Shown: piece after piece, positions 28,007-37,287 of the stretch
How the letters are laid out: each line of letters opens with the position of its first letter
How positions within the stretch are numbered: position 1 is the first letter of the stretch
Origin: Saprospiraceae bacterium
Lineage (GTDB): Bacteria; Bacteroidota; Bacteroidia; Chitinophagales; Saprospiraceae
Assembly: GCA_016719615.1 (NCBI GenBank)
Contig: JADJYQ010000001.1
Location: 408,501-472,500, forward strand
Direction: 5' to 3'
DNA length: 64,000 nucleotides
Translations under genes and position numbers: made by a program
Notes under the pieces: model-generated
Database searches by the model: none
Told to the model about the DNA's origin: nothing
What the model saw: the letters and a program-made list of their open reading frames with translations, nothing else

Positions 28007-30754
28007 ATGAAAAAACAAATTTTCTCCACACTATGTTTGATCATTCTCCACTTCATTGCATATACCCAATCCAATGTTCAGGGCATTGTAAAAGACAAAG
28101 AGGGCAATGAACTGGATGGTGCATCCGTGCAGGTCATTGGAACCACCCGTGGCGCACATACTAACGAAAAAGGGGAGTTTACCATTGCTATCAACAAAGG
28201 AGAGAAAGTCCGCGTAAGTTTGGTTGGCTACCAAACTACAGATCATGAATTAATGGCCGGCAATAAAAATGAGATCATGCTCGAAAATTCCATGACTGAA
28301 TTAGATCAGGTCGTCGTTGTGGGTACACGCCGCTCCAATCGCGTACGAACGGAAACAGCGGTTCCCGTAGATGTGGTTCAGATCAGTCAAACCCAGTTTC
28401 CTACAGCTAAAATGGATGTAACCTCTATGCTGAATTTTGCTGCACCTTCTTTTAATCATGCGAAGCAATCCGGTTCAGATGGAGCAGATCATGTAGATCT
28501 CGGCACACTTCGCGGCCTGGGTCCGGATCAAACGCTGGTTCTGGTCAATGGGAAAAGACGTCATCAATCAGCCTTTGTTTCTGTATTTGGAACAAGAGGA
28601 AGAGGCAATTCCGGAACTGATCTCAATGCGATCCCACAATCTTCTATTGATCGCATAGAAATCCTTCGCGATGGAGCTTCTGCTCAGTATGGTTCTGATG
28701 CAATTGCCGGTGTGATGAATATTATTCTGAAAAAAGAAACCGGAAAACTTACTGGCAATGTCGGTTATGCAGCTAATTATGATGATGAATACAATACTAT
28801 TTTATCAAAAGATCAGGGTTACAATGAATACGACGGCAAACTCGATGGGAAAACATTTACCGCCGGTGCCAATTATGGCTTAGGACTCGGTGATCGCGGC
28901 GGATTTTTAAATATTTCTGCTGATTATGTCACCACTGGTAAAACGTATCGTCAGGACCCATCTCAAACCTTGCCGTTTAATATATATCGGAGAACGCATG
29001 GCGATGGATCATATGACGGAATTGGAGCAGGCCTTAATGCGGAATATCCTTTAAACGATGCAGGCAACTGCAATCTTTATGCAACTGCAAATTTTACCTC
29101 CCGCGAAACAGATGCTTTTGCTTTTACCAGAAGATTCGGAGATAATCCTGAAAGATTTCCTACGGATGCTTCCGGCAATTTAATTCAGGTACCGGGAATC
29201 ATCAAGTCTGATGGTGCGGGGTCGTTTTATTACAATCCCCATATCCAAACGGAGATCAAAGACCTGGCCGGAACCGTGGGACTCAAAGGTACTCTGGGAG
29301 AAAAGTGGAATTACGATGTATCCGGAACCCACGGCAGCAATGATTTTCATTTCTTCGGAGACCAAACTTTTAATGCAGGTTTAGGTGCCGACAAAACACA
29401 TTTTGACGACGGCGGATTTAAATTTTCACAGACCACAGGTAATTTGAATTTTACAAGAGAAATTCCTTCCATCTTGAAAGGCTTACACCTTGCTTTAGGT
29501 GCTGAATATCGCACGGAAAATTATGAATTGTATGCTGGCGAAGAAGCCTCCTATGCCAATTATAATCCCGACAAACCCAGCGGTGCTCAAGGATTTCCGG
29601 GATATCAACCATCTGATGAAGTAGATGCATCGAGAAATACTTTTGGTGTGTATGCAGATGTGGAAGCAGATGTATGCAAATCATTGCTATTAGGTGCAGC
29701 ATTCAGGTATGAAAATTATTCTGATTTTGGTTCGACATCCAATTATAAATTTACAGGACGATACAAGATCGATGCCACCACAGCATTACGTGCCTCTGTG
29801 AGTACAGGATTCAGAGCACCTTCTTTGCAACAGATCAATTTTAGTTCGACATTTACAACCGTACAAGGCGGTTTGATTTCAGAAGTCAAAATTGCACCCA
29901 ACTCCAGTCCAATCACCCGGGCAGCAGGTATTCCCGAATTGAAACAGGAGGAATCTGTCAACATGAGTTTAGGTGTAACGATCCGTCCAAACAACAACCT
30001 GATCTTTTCCGTAGATGCATATCGCGTTGAAGTAGAAGACAGAGTGGTTTTGTCCGGACAATTTAGTGCAGATGATGCTTCTTTGAGTCAGGAACTGAGA
30101 GATATTTTAAATAATCTGAAAGTAAGTTATGCGCAATTTTTTGCCAATGCTGTTAATACAACCAATATGGGTATTGATGTGGTTTTGGAATACAATCACA
30201 AATGCGGCAATGGCAACATGAAATTTTTATTTACTGGTAATGCACAAAAAATGGAAATTGACCAGATCAATGTTCCTTCTGCACTTAATACTTCAGAATC
30301 CAACCGCGAATATTTTTTCAGCGAACGCGAACAGTATTTCTTAATAGCCTCAGCTCCTAAAACTAAATTTGGATTGGGTTTGGATTACAGTTGGGATCGC
30401 TTTTCAATCGGTACGAGAATCAATTATTTCGGTCAGGTAAATCTATTGGGTTATGGCGATTTCAATTCGCTTGAACCTCAAGTACCCACAGATGCAGATG
30501 AAAACATTCGCGTACGCGATGAATACAACTACCGCCGCAGATGGGTGCACGATATTTTTGCATCCGTTAAAATTATGGACGCCGCAAAAATTTATTTTGG
30601 AGTAGACAATGTATGGAACGTACATCCCGATTTGGGATTTGCACCTGGTGCAGCTGGTTGGGCTTACAACAACGAAACCGGCGGACCCTGGGATGCAGTG
30701 CAAATGGGCGGCAACGGAAGAAGATTGTTTGCAAGATTATCATTCTCCTTCTAG
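28007..30754 (+). CDS. TonB-dependent outer membrane receptor
   Basis: A 915-residue receptor. Signal peptide (MKKQIFSTLCLIILHFIAYTQ), then a carboxypeptidase-regulatory-like beta-sandwich (VQGIVKDKEGNELDGASVQVIGT ... VRVSLVGYQT, residues ~22-100), a TonB-box-like LDQVVVVGTRR, a plug domain (LGTLRGLGPDQTLVLVNGKRRH; IDRIEILRDGASAQYGSDAIAGVMNIIL), and a C-terminal 22-strand-type barrel ending in aromatic RRLFARLSFSF. This type imports scarce ligands (siderophores, cobalamin, oligosaccharides) using ExbBD-TonB energy. No SusD partner or ligand-specific neighbour is present, so the substrate cannot be assigned. It would depend on the ExbB/ExbD/TonB set at 42.5-45.4 kb or a paralogue. Confidence 0.95.
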   Translation: MKKQIFSTLCLIILHFIAYTQSNVQGIVKDKEGNELDGASVQVIGTTRGAHTNEKGEFTIAINKGEKVRVSLVGYQTTDHELMAGNKNEIMLENSMTELDQVVVVGTRRSNRVRTETAVPVDVVQISQTQFPTAKMDVTSMLNFAAPSFNHAKQSGSDGADHVDLGTLRGLGPDQTLVLVNGKRRHQSAFVSVFGTRGRGNSGTDLNAIPQSSIDRIEILRDGASAQYGSDAIAGVMNIILKKETGKLTGNVGYAANYDDEYNTILSKDQGYNEYDGKLDGKTFTAGANYGLGLGDRGGFLNISADYVTTGKTYRQDPSQTLPFNIYRRTHGDGSYDGIGAGLNAEYPLNDAGNCNLYATANFTSRETDAFAFTRRFGDNPERFPTDASGNLIQVPGIIKSDGAGSFYYNPHIQTEIKDLAGTVGLKGTLGEKWNYDVSGTHGSNDFHFFGDQTFNAGLGADKTHFDDGGFKFSQTTGNLNFTREIPSILKGLHLALGAEYRTENYELYAGEEASYANYNPDKPSGAQGFPGYQPSDEVDASRNTFGVYADVEADVCKSLLLGAAFRYENYSDFGSTSNYKFTGRYKIDATTALRASVSTGFRAPSLQQINFSSTFTTVQGGLISEVKIAPNSSPITRAAGIPELKQEESVNMSLGVTIRPNNNLIFSVDAYRVEVEDRVVLSGQFSADDASLSQELRDILNNLKVSYAQFFANAVNTTNMGIDVVLEYNHKCGNGNMKFLFTGNAQKMEIDQINVPSALNTSESNREYFFSEREQYFLIASAPKTKFGLGLDYSWDRFSIGTRINYFGQVNLLGYGDFNSLEPQVPTDADENIRVRDEYNYRRRWVHDIFASVKIMDAAKIYFGVDNVWNVHPDLGFAPGAAGWAYNNETGGPWDAVQMGGNGRRLFARLSFSF

Positions 30755-30827
30755 TACAGGATTTAACGGATTTTAACAGGATTAACAGGATTCATGGCAT
30801 TAGAGGATGATATTCTTTTATTGTATA

Positions 30828-30861
30828 AACGAATCAGTTGTTTTTAAACAACTGATTCGTT
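30828..30861 (+). terminator. Long perfect hairpin after the TonB-dependent receptor
   Basis: AACGAATCAGTTGTTT is followed at once by its exact complement AAACAACTGATTCGTT, giving a 15-16 bp stem with a minimal loop. It is followed by ATAATTTTATTTATT rather than a clean T run. It is placed as a terminator or 3' mRNA stabiliser. Confidence 0.7.
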
Positions 30862-30977
30862 ATAATTTTATTTATTATTCTAAATCTGCGTGTAATCTGC
30901 GCAATCTGCAGGAAACAAACGGATGATTATTTGCATCCCAAAGTTTATATATTTACACATCCCAAAAATCACGGCAA

Positions 30978-31087
30978 ATCATAGTCCATCATAATCCATC
31001 ATAATCCATCATAGCCCATCATAGTCCATCATAGTCCATCATAGTAAATCATAATCTATCACAGTCCATCATAGTCCATCACAGTCC
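30978..31087 (+). repeat. Eleven tandem 10-bp repeats abutting the permease start codon
   Basis: Eleven contiguous decamers, consensus ATCATAGTCC with variants such as ATCATAATCC and ATCACAGTCC, run without a gap up to the ATG at 31088. The array therefore replaces the normal leader and ribosome-binding region. An in-frame stop (TAA at 31052) inside the array prevents N-terminal extension of the permease at the present copy number. The preceding ~90 bp also contains degenerate repeats (TAACAGGATTAACAGGATT; AATCTGCGTGTAATCTGCG). Confidence 0.95.
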
Positions 31088-32497
31088 ATGCAACAACTCC
31101 CACGCCGATTAACTTTTCTAACCGTAGTCGCAATCGTGATCGGTGATGTCATCGGTTCAGGTATATTTTTAAAACCCGCTACTATTGCACAACAATTTCC
31201 TTCTATGGAAGGAATACTTTTACTCTGGTTACTAGCCGGCGCAGTAACCCTCATGGGAGCGCTCACCAATGCAGAAGCAGCAAGTCTTTTTCCGGAGACC
31301 GGCGGACAATACGTGCTCTTCAAACACATGTATGGGCAGCTGTTTGCATTTCTATACGGCTGGGCTAGTTTTATTGTCATCAATACAGCGGGCATTGCTT
31401 CCATCGCTTATGTCGCTGCATATTATTTTGATTATTTGTGGCCGCTTTTTCGTTTTGATCAACAGACCGAACAATCTGTTTCCTTGTTTATTCCGGGCCT
31501 TGGAAAATTTTATATGCTCGAATTTTTTGGAAGAAAGGCTATGACCATATTGATCATGCTGTTGTTTACCATTGTCAATGTTTATAGCGTCAAAGAATCT
31601 GCAACACTGCAGCGCTGGCTCACTGCAAGTAAGTTAGTGGTCGTATTGGGATTCATTGCTTCGCTATTTATTTTCGGCTCCAACACAACACCCACAGATC
31701 CCTTGATCAGTAGTTCCAATCTTACCATCGTGGGTTTTGTATCCGCATTAGCCGGCATTTTCTGGTGTTTCGACGGTTGGAATAATGTGAGTTTCGTTGC
31801 AGGCGAAATTGTAAATCCTGAAAAGGTAATTTGGAGGAGTTTATTCATTGGTCTAAGTGTTTGTTGTGGCGTCTATCTGTTATTCAATTTAGCCATATTT
31901 TACGTATTGCCCTTAAATGTGATCCAATCTTCCAATTTTGTGGCGGCGCAAGCAGCAGACTCGGTATTCCCTTTATGGGGTGGAATTCTGGTCAGTGCAA
32001 TAGTACTTTTTTCCATTTTAAGTGCGGTCAATGGAAATATTTTATCCTGCTCAAGAATTAGTTTTTCTTTCTTTAAAGACTTTCCTGTTTCCCAAAAACT
32101 AACAACTGTTCGTACCGGATCGCAAAGTCCTTCCGGCTCCCTTTGGGCCAATACCTTTTGGGCATCTGCATTGGTGATGATCGGCTCTTTCGATATGCTC
32201 ACCGATCTTTTAATATTTGTAAGCTGGTTTTTTTATGGGATGTCAGCTCTGGGCGTGATCCTGCTTCGCTCCAAAATGCCCGATGTACAAAGACCTTATA
32301 AAGTACCACTCTATCCCTGGCTTCCATTGGGATTTATCCTGTTTAGTTTTTTCTATCTGATCCTCACCATTTATGCCGATATACAGGCATATGCACTTGG
32401 ACAACAAGCTAACATCAAATGCCTCCTGGGCTTTATTCTGGTATTGTCCGGATTGCCGATTTATTTTTGGAAAAGAAGGAAGGAAGTTGGCAGTTGA
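31088..32497 (+). CDS. APC-family amino acid permease
   Basis: A 469-residue polytopic membrane protein; the family has 12 transmembrane helices and the hydrophobic pattern fits. The start is fixed by the canonical N-terminus: helix 1 FLTVVAIVIGDVIGSGIFLKP with the GSGIF substrate-binding motif, followed by TNAEAASLFPETGGQYVLF in helix 2-3 and the FWCFDGWNNVSFVAGEI helix 6 signature. It is an APA/LAT-like exchanger or proton symporter for amino acids; the substrate cannot be read from sequence. It is monocistronic, with its leader made of a decamer array, which may affect translation. Confidence 0.93.
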   Translation: MQQLPRRLTFLTVVAIVIGDVIGSGIFLKPATIAQQFPSMEGILLLWLLAGAVTLMGALTNAEAASLFPETGGQYVLFKHMYGQLFAFLYGWASFIVINTAGIASIAYVAAYYFDYLWPLFRFDQQTEQSVSLFIPGLGKFYMLEFFGRKAMTILIMLLFTIVNVYSVKESATLQRWLTASKLVVVLGFIASLFIFGSNTTPTDPLISSSNLTIVGFVSALAGIFWCFDGWNNVSFVAGEIVNPEKVIWRSLFIGLSVCCGVYLLFNLAIFYVLPLNVIQSSNFVAAQAADSVFPLWGGILVSAIVLFSILSAVNGNILSCSRISFSFFKDFPVSQKLTTVRTGSQSPSGSLWANTFWASALVMIGSFDMLTDLLIFVSWFFYGMSALGVILLRSKMPDVQRPYKVPLYPWLPLGFILFSFFYLILTIYADIQAYALGQQANIKCLLGFILVLSGLPIYFWKRRKEVGS

Positions 32498-32714
32498 CAG
32501 TTAGTAGTTTCTCAATGGTTTCGGAGCAAAAACAATTATAACTTCGATTCATCATCCTGTTGGAAAACTTAGTTTGCCGACCGCAATTTTAAATGAAATC
32601 GAATCACCTCGAGAACTTGACTCTGCAAAATATAATAAAAGTACCCCACATGGCTGACAAATGCGATCGCACCAAGCTGTCCGTAAATGTGGAATTTATC
32701 TGATGAGTTTATAG

Positions 32715-32754
32715 AAAAAAAATAGAGCAAAGACCTCATTCCATCTTTGCTCTA
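32715..32754 (-). terminator. Terminator of the minus-strand Omp28-like gene
   Basis: An 11-bp stem TAGAGCAAAGA / TCTTTGCTCTA with a 10-base loop is followed on the minus strand by a T8 run (A run at 32715-32722 on the plus strand). It lies about 100 bp past the Omp28-like stop codon. The remaining sequence between 32498 and 32850 holds only short degenerate repeats. Confidence 0.85.
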
Positions 32755-32850
32755 TAATTTGTGAGAGAGTTTAAAGCTAAAAGCTATAAGCTATAAATGA
32801 TTTTTAAAATGCCATCCATACTCCTTGCTCTTTACTCTATAAGTCATTTT

Positions 32851-34530
32851 CTAATTCACAACAATTTTCCGGCTTTGTTTTCCTTCGGGAGTTGTTACAG
32901 AGATGATATAAATTCCGCGATTCCAATTTGTTGTTGGAATACTTAAGTTCGTTTTTCCGGAATTTAGTTTCAATGATTGTTCCCAAACGGAAACACCGTT
33001 GATGTTTCTACATTCAATTTGGCTAGCAGCACTTTTTGCAGATTCAATTTCTAAAGACAAAACATCATTTACCGGATTTGGATAAACTTCAAAAAACTTG
33101 TTTGATATTTCTTGATCTACACCTACAGTCAAAGTATAAGTACTAAAATATCTGCTGAATGTGCCCGTACCGATCACCCTTTGTTGAAAGATCTGATTGT
33201 TTTGATCGTCAAAAATTTTGTAGGTGCCATTCAAACTGCTGGTTCCGTTGATCACAGTAATTTTGTAACATTTATCTTTTTGCAGATTCAAAGTTACCCT
33301 CTTGGCAAGATTGTCAGTAAATGGTCCACCTTCTGCGATGATCACATTTTGATCGTCATAGATTTTGAAACTGATTTGTGTTGGTTGTGCAGCAGGCTTC
33401 AACTCGAAAGTTGAGTTTGTGGTCGTCGAAGGAGTTGGAACGAAAGAGTTTATACTCTGGTTGTTGCCTGGTTCTATGTCGTCTTGACCGTTGACTTTGC
33501 GAATATCAAGCGTCATCGTGTTTGCATCTTTGAATGGCGTAAATTGAATTGCCGGCAAAGTGATATCCTTATCTTCGAGAAAGGCGATGTTTCCACTCCA
33601 CTGATGCGTTTGTATTGGACCACCATTGATGCTGTAAGCGATCTCTAACGCAGTAATGTTTGCATTTCCGGTGTTGATCACTTTAACAATAGGACTCGTT
33701 TGAGTACCGCAGATTAAAGTATCTCCAAACACTCCGGATGCACTGCTTTGTTTGATAGAAACGTCGTTTCCTGGATTAGGAGTCAAAGTCAGATATTCGT
33801 TTTCTGCCTGATAAACTTCTTTGGTAGCATCATTTTGAATGAAAACTACTGTCTCCAGGTTTCTAAAATTATACACTTTATCAAATTTGTAAACAAATGT
33901 GTAGGTTTTGCTTTTTCCCGGAGCGTCAATTTCAGAAATGTTTGTACCCGTGGTATTAGGCAGGAATTTTTTCATGACGTGGTGAAATACTTTTTCACCA
34001 TTGGTTCCCGGAGGAGCCAACCATTCGATGACTTTTTCGCAGACGGCAACGCGCATCAATGGAGTGCCACTTACAGCCGCAGTTCTTGTGACCGTCACTG
34101 AAATTTCCATAGAGTTGTAATCAGCCAGGATTTTATTTTGAATTTCAATCTTATAAGGAGATGGAATCAAAGCAGCAGATTGAATGGCTGCATCTGTAAT
34201 GGTATTGGTTGGAGCGCCCAGACTTGATGCATTTAGAAAAGCATCAGGTACCCCCTGAACCTCATAATAATTGACGCGAGTTTGCACTTCACTGGCGTTG
34301 TCTTTATTCATAGGATCAACACCTGGCCAGCTCACTTGATAGGCGATTTTACAAACTTTTGATTGATTCCTTTCCAGGATTGGCGCAATCAAAGGATTAT
34401 AGTAGGCACATGGTCCGCAAGAAGCCTGGGTGAAATGTTCAACCAAAACTTTTCTGGGGGATTGCCCAATTGCAATACCTAAGCAAAAGATACTCAGGAA
34501 AATAGTGTAAAAGTTTAATTTCATGTACAT
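32851..34530 (-). CDS. Omp28-like protein with thioredoxin-type CxxC and T9SS tail
   Basis: A 559-residue exported protein. Signal peptide ending near IAIGQ; MYM-KLN gives two possible starts (34530 or 34524). Residues ~28-45, KVLVEHFTQASCGPCAYYNP, are a thioredoxin-fold CxxC segment as in Omp28-related proteins, and the first ~230 residues resemble that family. The middle is a CARDB-like beta domain (ITALEIAYSINGGPIQTHQW). The C-terminus (FEVYPNPVNDVLSLEIES ... NRGIYIISVTTPEGKQ) is a T9SS type A sorting domain. It is likely a secreted or surface redox-active or structural protein; activity is not shown. It is monocistronic with its own terminator. Confidence 0.9.
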   Translation of the reverse strand: MYMKLNFYTIFLSIFCLGIAIGQSPRKVLVEHFTQASCGPCAYYNPLIAPILERNQSKVCKIAYQVSWPGVDPMNKDNASEVQTRVNYYEVQGVPDAFLNASSLGAPTNTITDAAIQSAALIPSPYKIEIQNKILADYNSMEISVTVTRTAAVSGTPLMRVAVCEKVIEWLAPPGTNGEKVFHHVMKKFLPNTTGTNISEIDAPGKSKTYTFVYKFDKVYNFRNLETVVFIQNDATKEVYQAENEYLTLTPNPGNDVSIKQSSASGVFGDTLICGTQTSPIVKVINTGNANITALEIAYSINGGPIQTHQWSGNIAFLEDKDITLPAIQFTPFKDANTMTLDIRKVNGQDDIEPGNNQSINSFVPTPSTTTNSTFELKPAAQPTQISFKIYDDQNVIIAEGGPFTDNLAKRVTLNLQKDKCYKITVINGTSSLNGTYKIFDDQNNQIFQQRVIGTGTFSRYFSTYTLTVGVDQEISNKFFEVYPNPVNDVLSLEIESAKSAASQIECRNINGVSVWEQSLKLNSGKTNLSIPTTNWNRGIYIISVTTPEGKQSRKIVVN

Positions 34531-34680
34531 TGGATTTTAGTCTAAATAAATGATGTTAATGTTTAAAGTAGTGGATAAAGATAAGGCGAAAAAAAAGACT
34601 TCAGTGTTAAAATCTTTGGCCATTTCGAACCAAGTCCAACAAATCTTGTTTAGTTTTATTATTTGAACAAATAAAGATCT

Positions 34681-34745
34681 CCCCGATAGTCTTTTATTTT
34701 GTCAAAGGACAAAGGTTGGTTATTGTTACTATCGGGGCTTTTTTT
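34681..34745 (+). terminator. Terminator-like hairpin with no upstream plus-strand gene
   Basis: CCCCGATAGT (34681-34690) pairs exactly with ACTATCGGGG (34728-34737), followed by CTTTTTTT. The loop of 37 bases is long for a simple terminator. The upstream gene is divergent, so any transcript ending here would be a small RNA started between about 34531 and 34680. The rest of 34531-34990 shows no convincing gene. Confidence 0.55.
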
Positions 34746-34967
34746 AATAAAACCAGGGCCCCATAGTTTCGAGCATTTTAGAATTAATCCAGGCTCCAAC
34801 AAGACTATAAACTATTCATTTTCCTCAATAGATGGACCCGGATCCCCAGATTTTCGCCGGAATACTCAAGTCATTATTCTAAAGCAGATTTTTAAGATGA
34901 GCAAACACGAAACCCTCCATTAATGTCCTCCTCAGCTATACTCCATACTCATCCATCCTCCATAAAC

Positions 34968-35014
34968 TTTACTCCTTACTCCTTAATTCCTTACTCCTTA
35001 TTCCTCACTCCTTT
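34968..35014. repeat. Short tandem repeats (ACTCCTTA type) overlapping the yidD 3' end
   Basis: Degenerate 7-9 bp units (TTACTCC / TTATTCC / TCACTCC) are arrayed from about 34968 to 35014. They supply the stop codon and last residues (about GVRNKE) of YidD on the minus strand. Confidence 0.75.
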
Positions 35015-35236
35015 CTTCGGCACCGGATCTGGTCCGTGGCCGCCCCAGGGATGGCATTTTGTAATCCTTTTGAGTCCTAAAATAAATCCCTTTAAGGGTC
35101 CCCATTCTTCGATAGCCTGGATCATATAGTTCGAACAAGTGGGCTCGAACCTGCAATTTCTTCCCAACATTGGTGACAACAACCATTGATAAAGTTTTAT
35201 GGGAAAGATCAACAGTATTTTAAAGAGCTTTATCAT
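34991..35236 (-). CDS. yidD: Membrane protein insertion efficiency factor YidD
   Basis: An 81-residue peripheral inner-membrane protein that assists YidC-dependent membrane insertion. The family core is complete: PIKLYQWLLSPMLGRNCRFEPTCSNYMIQAIEEWGPLKG and RITKCHPWGGHGPDPVP, with the three conserved cysteines. The tail after PVP is encoded by a short tandem repeat and is not family sequence. It is 44 bp downstream of a lipoprotein gene on the same strand; yidC is not in the window. Confidence 0.95.
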   Translation of the reverse strand: MIKLFKILLIFPIKLYQWLLSPMLGRNCRFEPTCSNYMIQAIEEWGPLKGFILGLKRITKCHPWGGHGPDPVPKKGVRNKE

Positions 35237-35279
35237 TCTTGGTGAATGTGGAAATGATCATCCATAAAATTAATTTTCA

Positions 35280-36455
35280 CTAAATGTTCGAAGCATCTAT
35301 TTGTGACTTTAATTGCCTTTTTATTTTTTCAGCGGCATTCAGCAAAAGCTCTTCATTCGAAGGAAAAGCCAAGGGTTTGCCTTTTAGATTTTTCTTACAT
35401 TCATCTGATAGATAATCCACATTTCCTTTTGTGATTTTTACATATTTATTTTCAAAGATGCCTTCAACTTCCAGCGGTTTACTTAAGGCTACATCGCCGC
35501 TTCTAAGCTGGATATACATCATTCTACCACCGAGCTGTACCGATTTCTGTTGGTGAATTTCTTCTACCGTGGCAACGTATCTCGTTTTAATTTTTTCTTT
35601 CATCACTCTTCCTAAAGAGTCTTTTATGATTTTACCTTTTTTGTCTTTCATCGGCTCTTCGGTGATGATTTCATTCACGTCTTCATAAACCCTTGATTTT
35701 TCGCGCTCCGGACTAAATTCAAGGTGGTTCAATTCCAATTGAATATGGTAATCATATGAAACGGAAGGATTATTTTTTACATCATATGATTTCCAAGTGG
35801 TGTTAAGTGCATCCAGTCCGATACTTAACATTTCGCGTTCCACATTTTCTGGAATGATGGTCAATGTATTGTTTTTAAGTTTGACGAAATAATGCGTCAT
35901 TCCTAATGTTTTAGCTAATTTTTTAAGAGCATCCTTGTCTTTATATGCGCTGAAAAGAGGATCAATGTCCTGCAGTTGCTTGTAAGCTTCTTTGGCGGCA
36001 AGTTTGTCTTCATTCCTTTTAGCCTCATCAATGAGCAACAATGCCGATTGATAGAGATAATCTGCAGTATTCTTTTTGGACTCTCTTTTGAGTTCTTCAA
36101 TATTCACAAAATGGAAACCGGCACGATATCCATCCTCTGCAACAAGAGGGATAAAAGGTTCTATTTTTCTTTGTCTGTTTTCGATGCGTTCATGGATAAT
36201 ATAAATCCGGCTCCACTTTTCATCATCCTGACTTGCGCGGAGTGTCCGTTCCGTTTCCAGATCTTTTTCCTGTGCTTTTTTAAAGGAATATTCCAAAGCC
36301 AAAACGATTTCTTTGTCTCGTTTTTTCTTTCCTGATAATTTCTGAACCGAGTAATCTATGGCCTGATCGTAATCGCCGCGATCGATCATTTTCTGAACAT
36401 TGCCACAAGCGCTTGAAAAGATCAACAATCCAAATGCGTATATTAGTTTTTTCAT
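35280..36455 (-). CDS. Lipoprotein with helical repeat N-terminus, unknown function
   Basis: A 391-residue predicted lipoprotein from the ATG at 36455 (MKKLIYAFGLLIFSSAC; lipobox SSAC); the upstream in-frame ATG at 36482 adds a non-signal extension. The N-terminal ~170 residues look like TPR-type helices (MIDRGDYDQAIDYSVQKLSGKK; ADYLYQSALLLIDEAKRNEDKLAAKEAYKQLQDIDPLF). The C-terminal half is predicted beta-rich with a charged KDKKGKIIKDSLGRVMKEKIKT segment. No named family is recognised. It lies between tRNA-Leu and yidD on the minus strand. Confidence 0.85.
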   Translation of the reverse strand: MKKLIYAFGLLIFSSACGNVQKMIDRGDYDQAIDYSVQKLSGKKKRDKEIVLALEYSFKKAQEKDLETERTLRASQDDEKWSRIYIIHERIENRQRKIEPFIPLVAEDGYRAGFHFVNIEELKRESKKNTADYLYQSALLLIDEAKRNEDKLAAKEAYKQLQDIDPLFSAYKDKDALKKLAKTLGMTHYFVKLKNNTLTIIPENVEREMLSIGLDALNTTWKSYDVKNNPSVSYDYHIQLELNHLEFSPEREKSRVYEDVNEIITEEPMKDKKGKIIKDSLGRVMKEKIKTRYVATVEEIHQQKSVQLGGRMMYIQLRSGDVALSKPLEVEGIFENKYVKITKGNVDYLSDECKKNLKGKPLAFPSNEELLLNAAEKIKRQLKSQIDASNI

Positions 36456-36555
36456 AAGCTGGTTTTGAATTTGGACGCACAATTACTTCAAAAGCAAAGC
36501 CAAACATTTCGCTTTAAAATAATTTTAACCAAAAATAGGTCAATATTGAATACAT

Positions 36556-36587
36556 AAAAAAAGGAAATGGGCTTCCATTTCCTTTTT
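36556..36587 (-). terminator. Terminator of tRNA-Leu
   Basis: On the minus strand, just after the tRNA 3' end, GGAAATGG pairs with CCATTTCC around a four-base loop, with A-rich and T-rich flanks extending the stem and ending in seven T. Confidence 0.88.
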
Positions 36588-36588
36588 G

Positions 36589-36670
36589 TGCCCGGGACAG
36601 AAGTCGAATCTGCACACCTTACGGCATACGCCCCTCAAACGTACGTGTCTACCAATTTCACCACCCGGGC
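36589..36670 (-). tRNA. tRNA-Leu (anticodon GAG)
   Basis: On the minus strand the 82-nt cloverleaf is complete: acceptor GCCCGGG/CCCGGGC, D-arm with AATTGGTAGA, anticodon stem TACGT/GCGTA (one T-G wobble) with loop TTGAGGG giving anticodon GAG, a long variable arm typical of Leu (CCGTAAGG), and the T-arm with loop TTCGACT. The discriminator is A, and CCA is not encoded. The anticodon GAG reads CUC/CUU leucine codons. Confidence 0.95.
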
Positions 36671-37121
36671 GGGTCGGCAAAGATAAGCAGCTCTTTGATT
36701 TTTCGGATGACATCCGGATCATTTTCAGAGGATTCAGAAGTTTCTAAAGTTGAAAGACAGGCCACCAATGCTGCATGCGTTGAATAAATTAGCATCTTAT
36801 ATTAAATAAATATTTAATGTTTAAAATATTAAAAATAAGATAAATACACTTTACATAAGCTATGGCTATTTCATGAGTTCATAAATATGGCAATTACATA
36901 TAAACTTTTTTATAATATTTTTCGTTAATTCCTTGGATTTATGAAACTAGAGTTTTAGTTTTACACCAAATCCCGGCGACAGTTAGTCTTCATAAACGTA
37001 TCGAATACCCTCTCGTCCAATTTTATGAATCATCCATATGACCTAATCGTCATATTTTAAAATATCGCTGCCATAGCAGCTAAAGATCGTAGTTTTCTTA
37101 TTTTGAGACCTTAGTCGAAAG

Positions 37122-37160
37122 AGCCTGAATTTGCGCCTTGCAAATTTGGGCTTTTTTTTT
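37122..37160 (+). terminator. Strong terminator, possibly ending an unannotated small RNA
   Basis: AGCCTGAATTTGC pairs over 13 positions (two G-T) with GCAAATTTGGGCT, loop GCCTT, followed by T9. No plus-strand protein gene lies upstream: 36671-37120 shows no convincing reading frame, and the nearest gene is the divergent tRNA. The ~160 bp before the hairpin is less AT-rich and contains a small hairpin GCTGCCATAGCAGC, which would fit a small RNA. I recognise no Rfam family in it. Confidence 0.65.
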
Positions 37161-37287
37161 ATGGAAGATGGATTATAGATGATAGATTGTTGAAGATGGA
37201 TGATAGATGATGGAGTATAGTGAAAAGCATGTAAAGTCTAAAAATAAATTTGTATTTTATAGAACTAACACACGTTCGGGTGTGGTT

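Noticed and set aside
34699..34923. 74-codon plus-strand frame after the orphan hairpin
   Set aside because: No recognisable content, and it starts inside the hairpin loop.
36700..36960. Possible tmRNA or RNase P RNA in the gap after tRNA-Leu
   Set aside because: No tmRNA tag-coding segment, tRNA-like end or conserved RNase P core sequence could be found.
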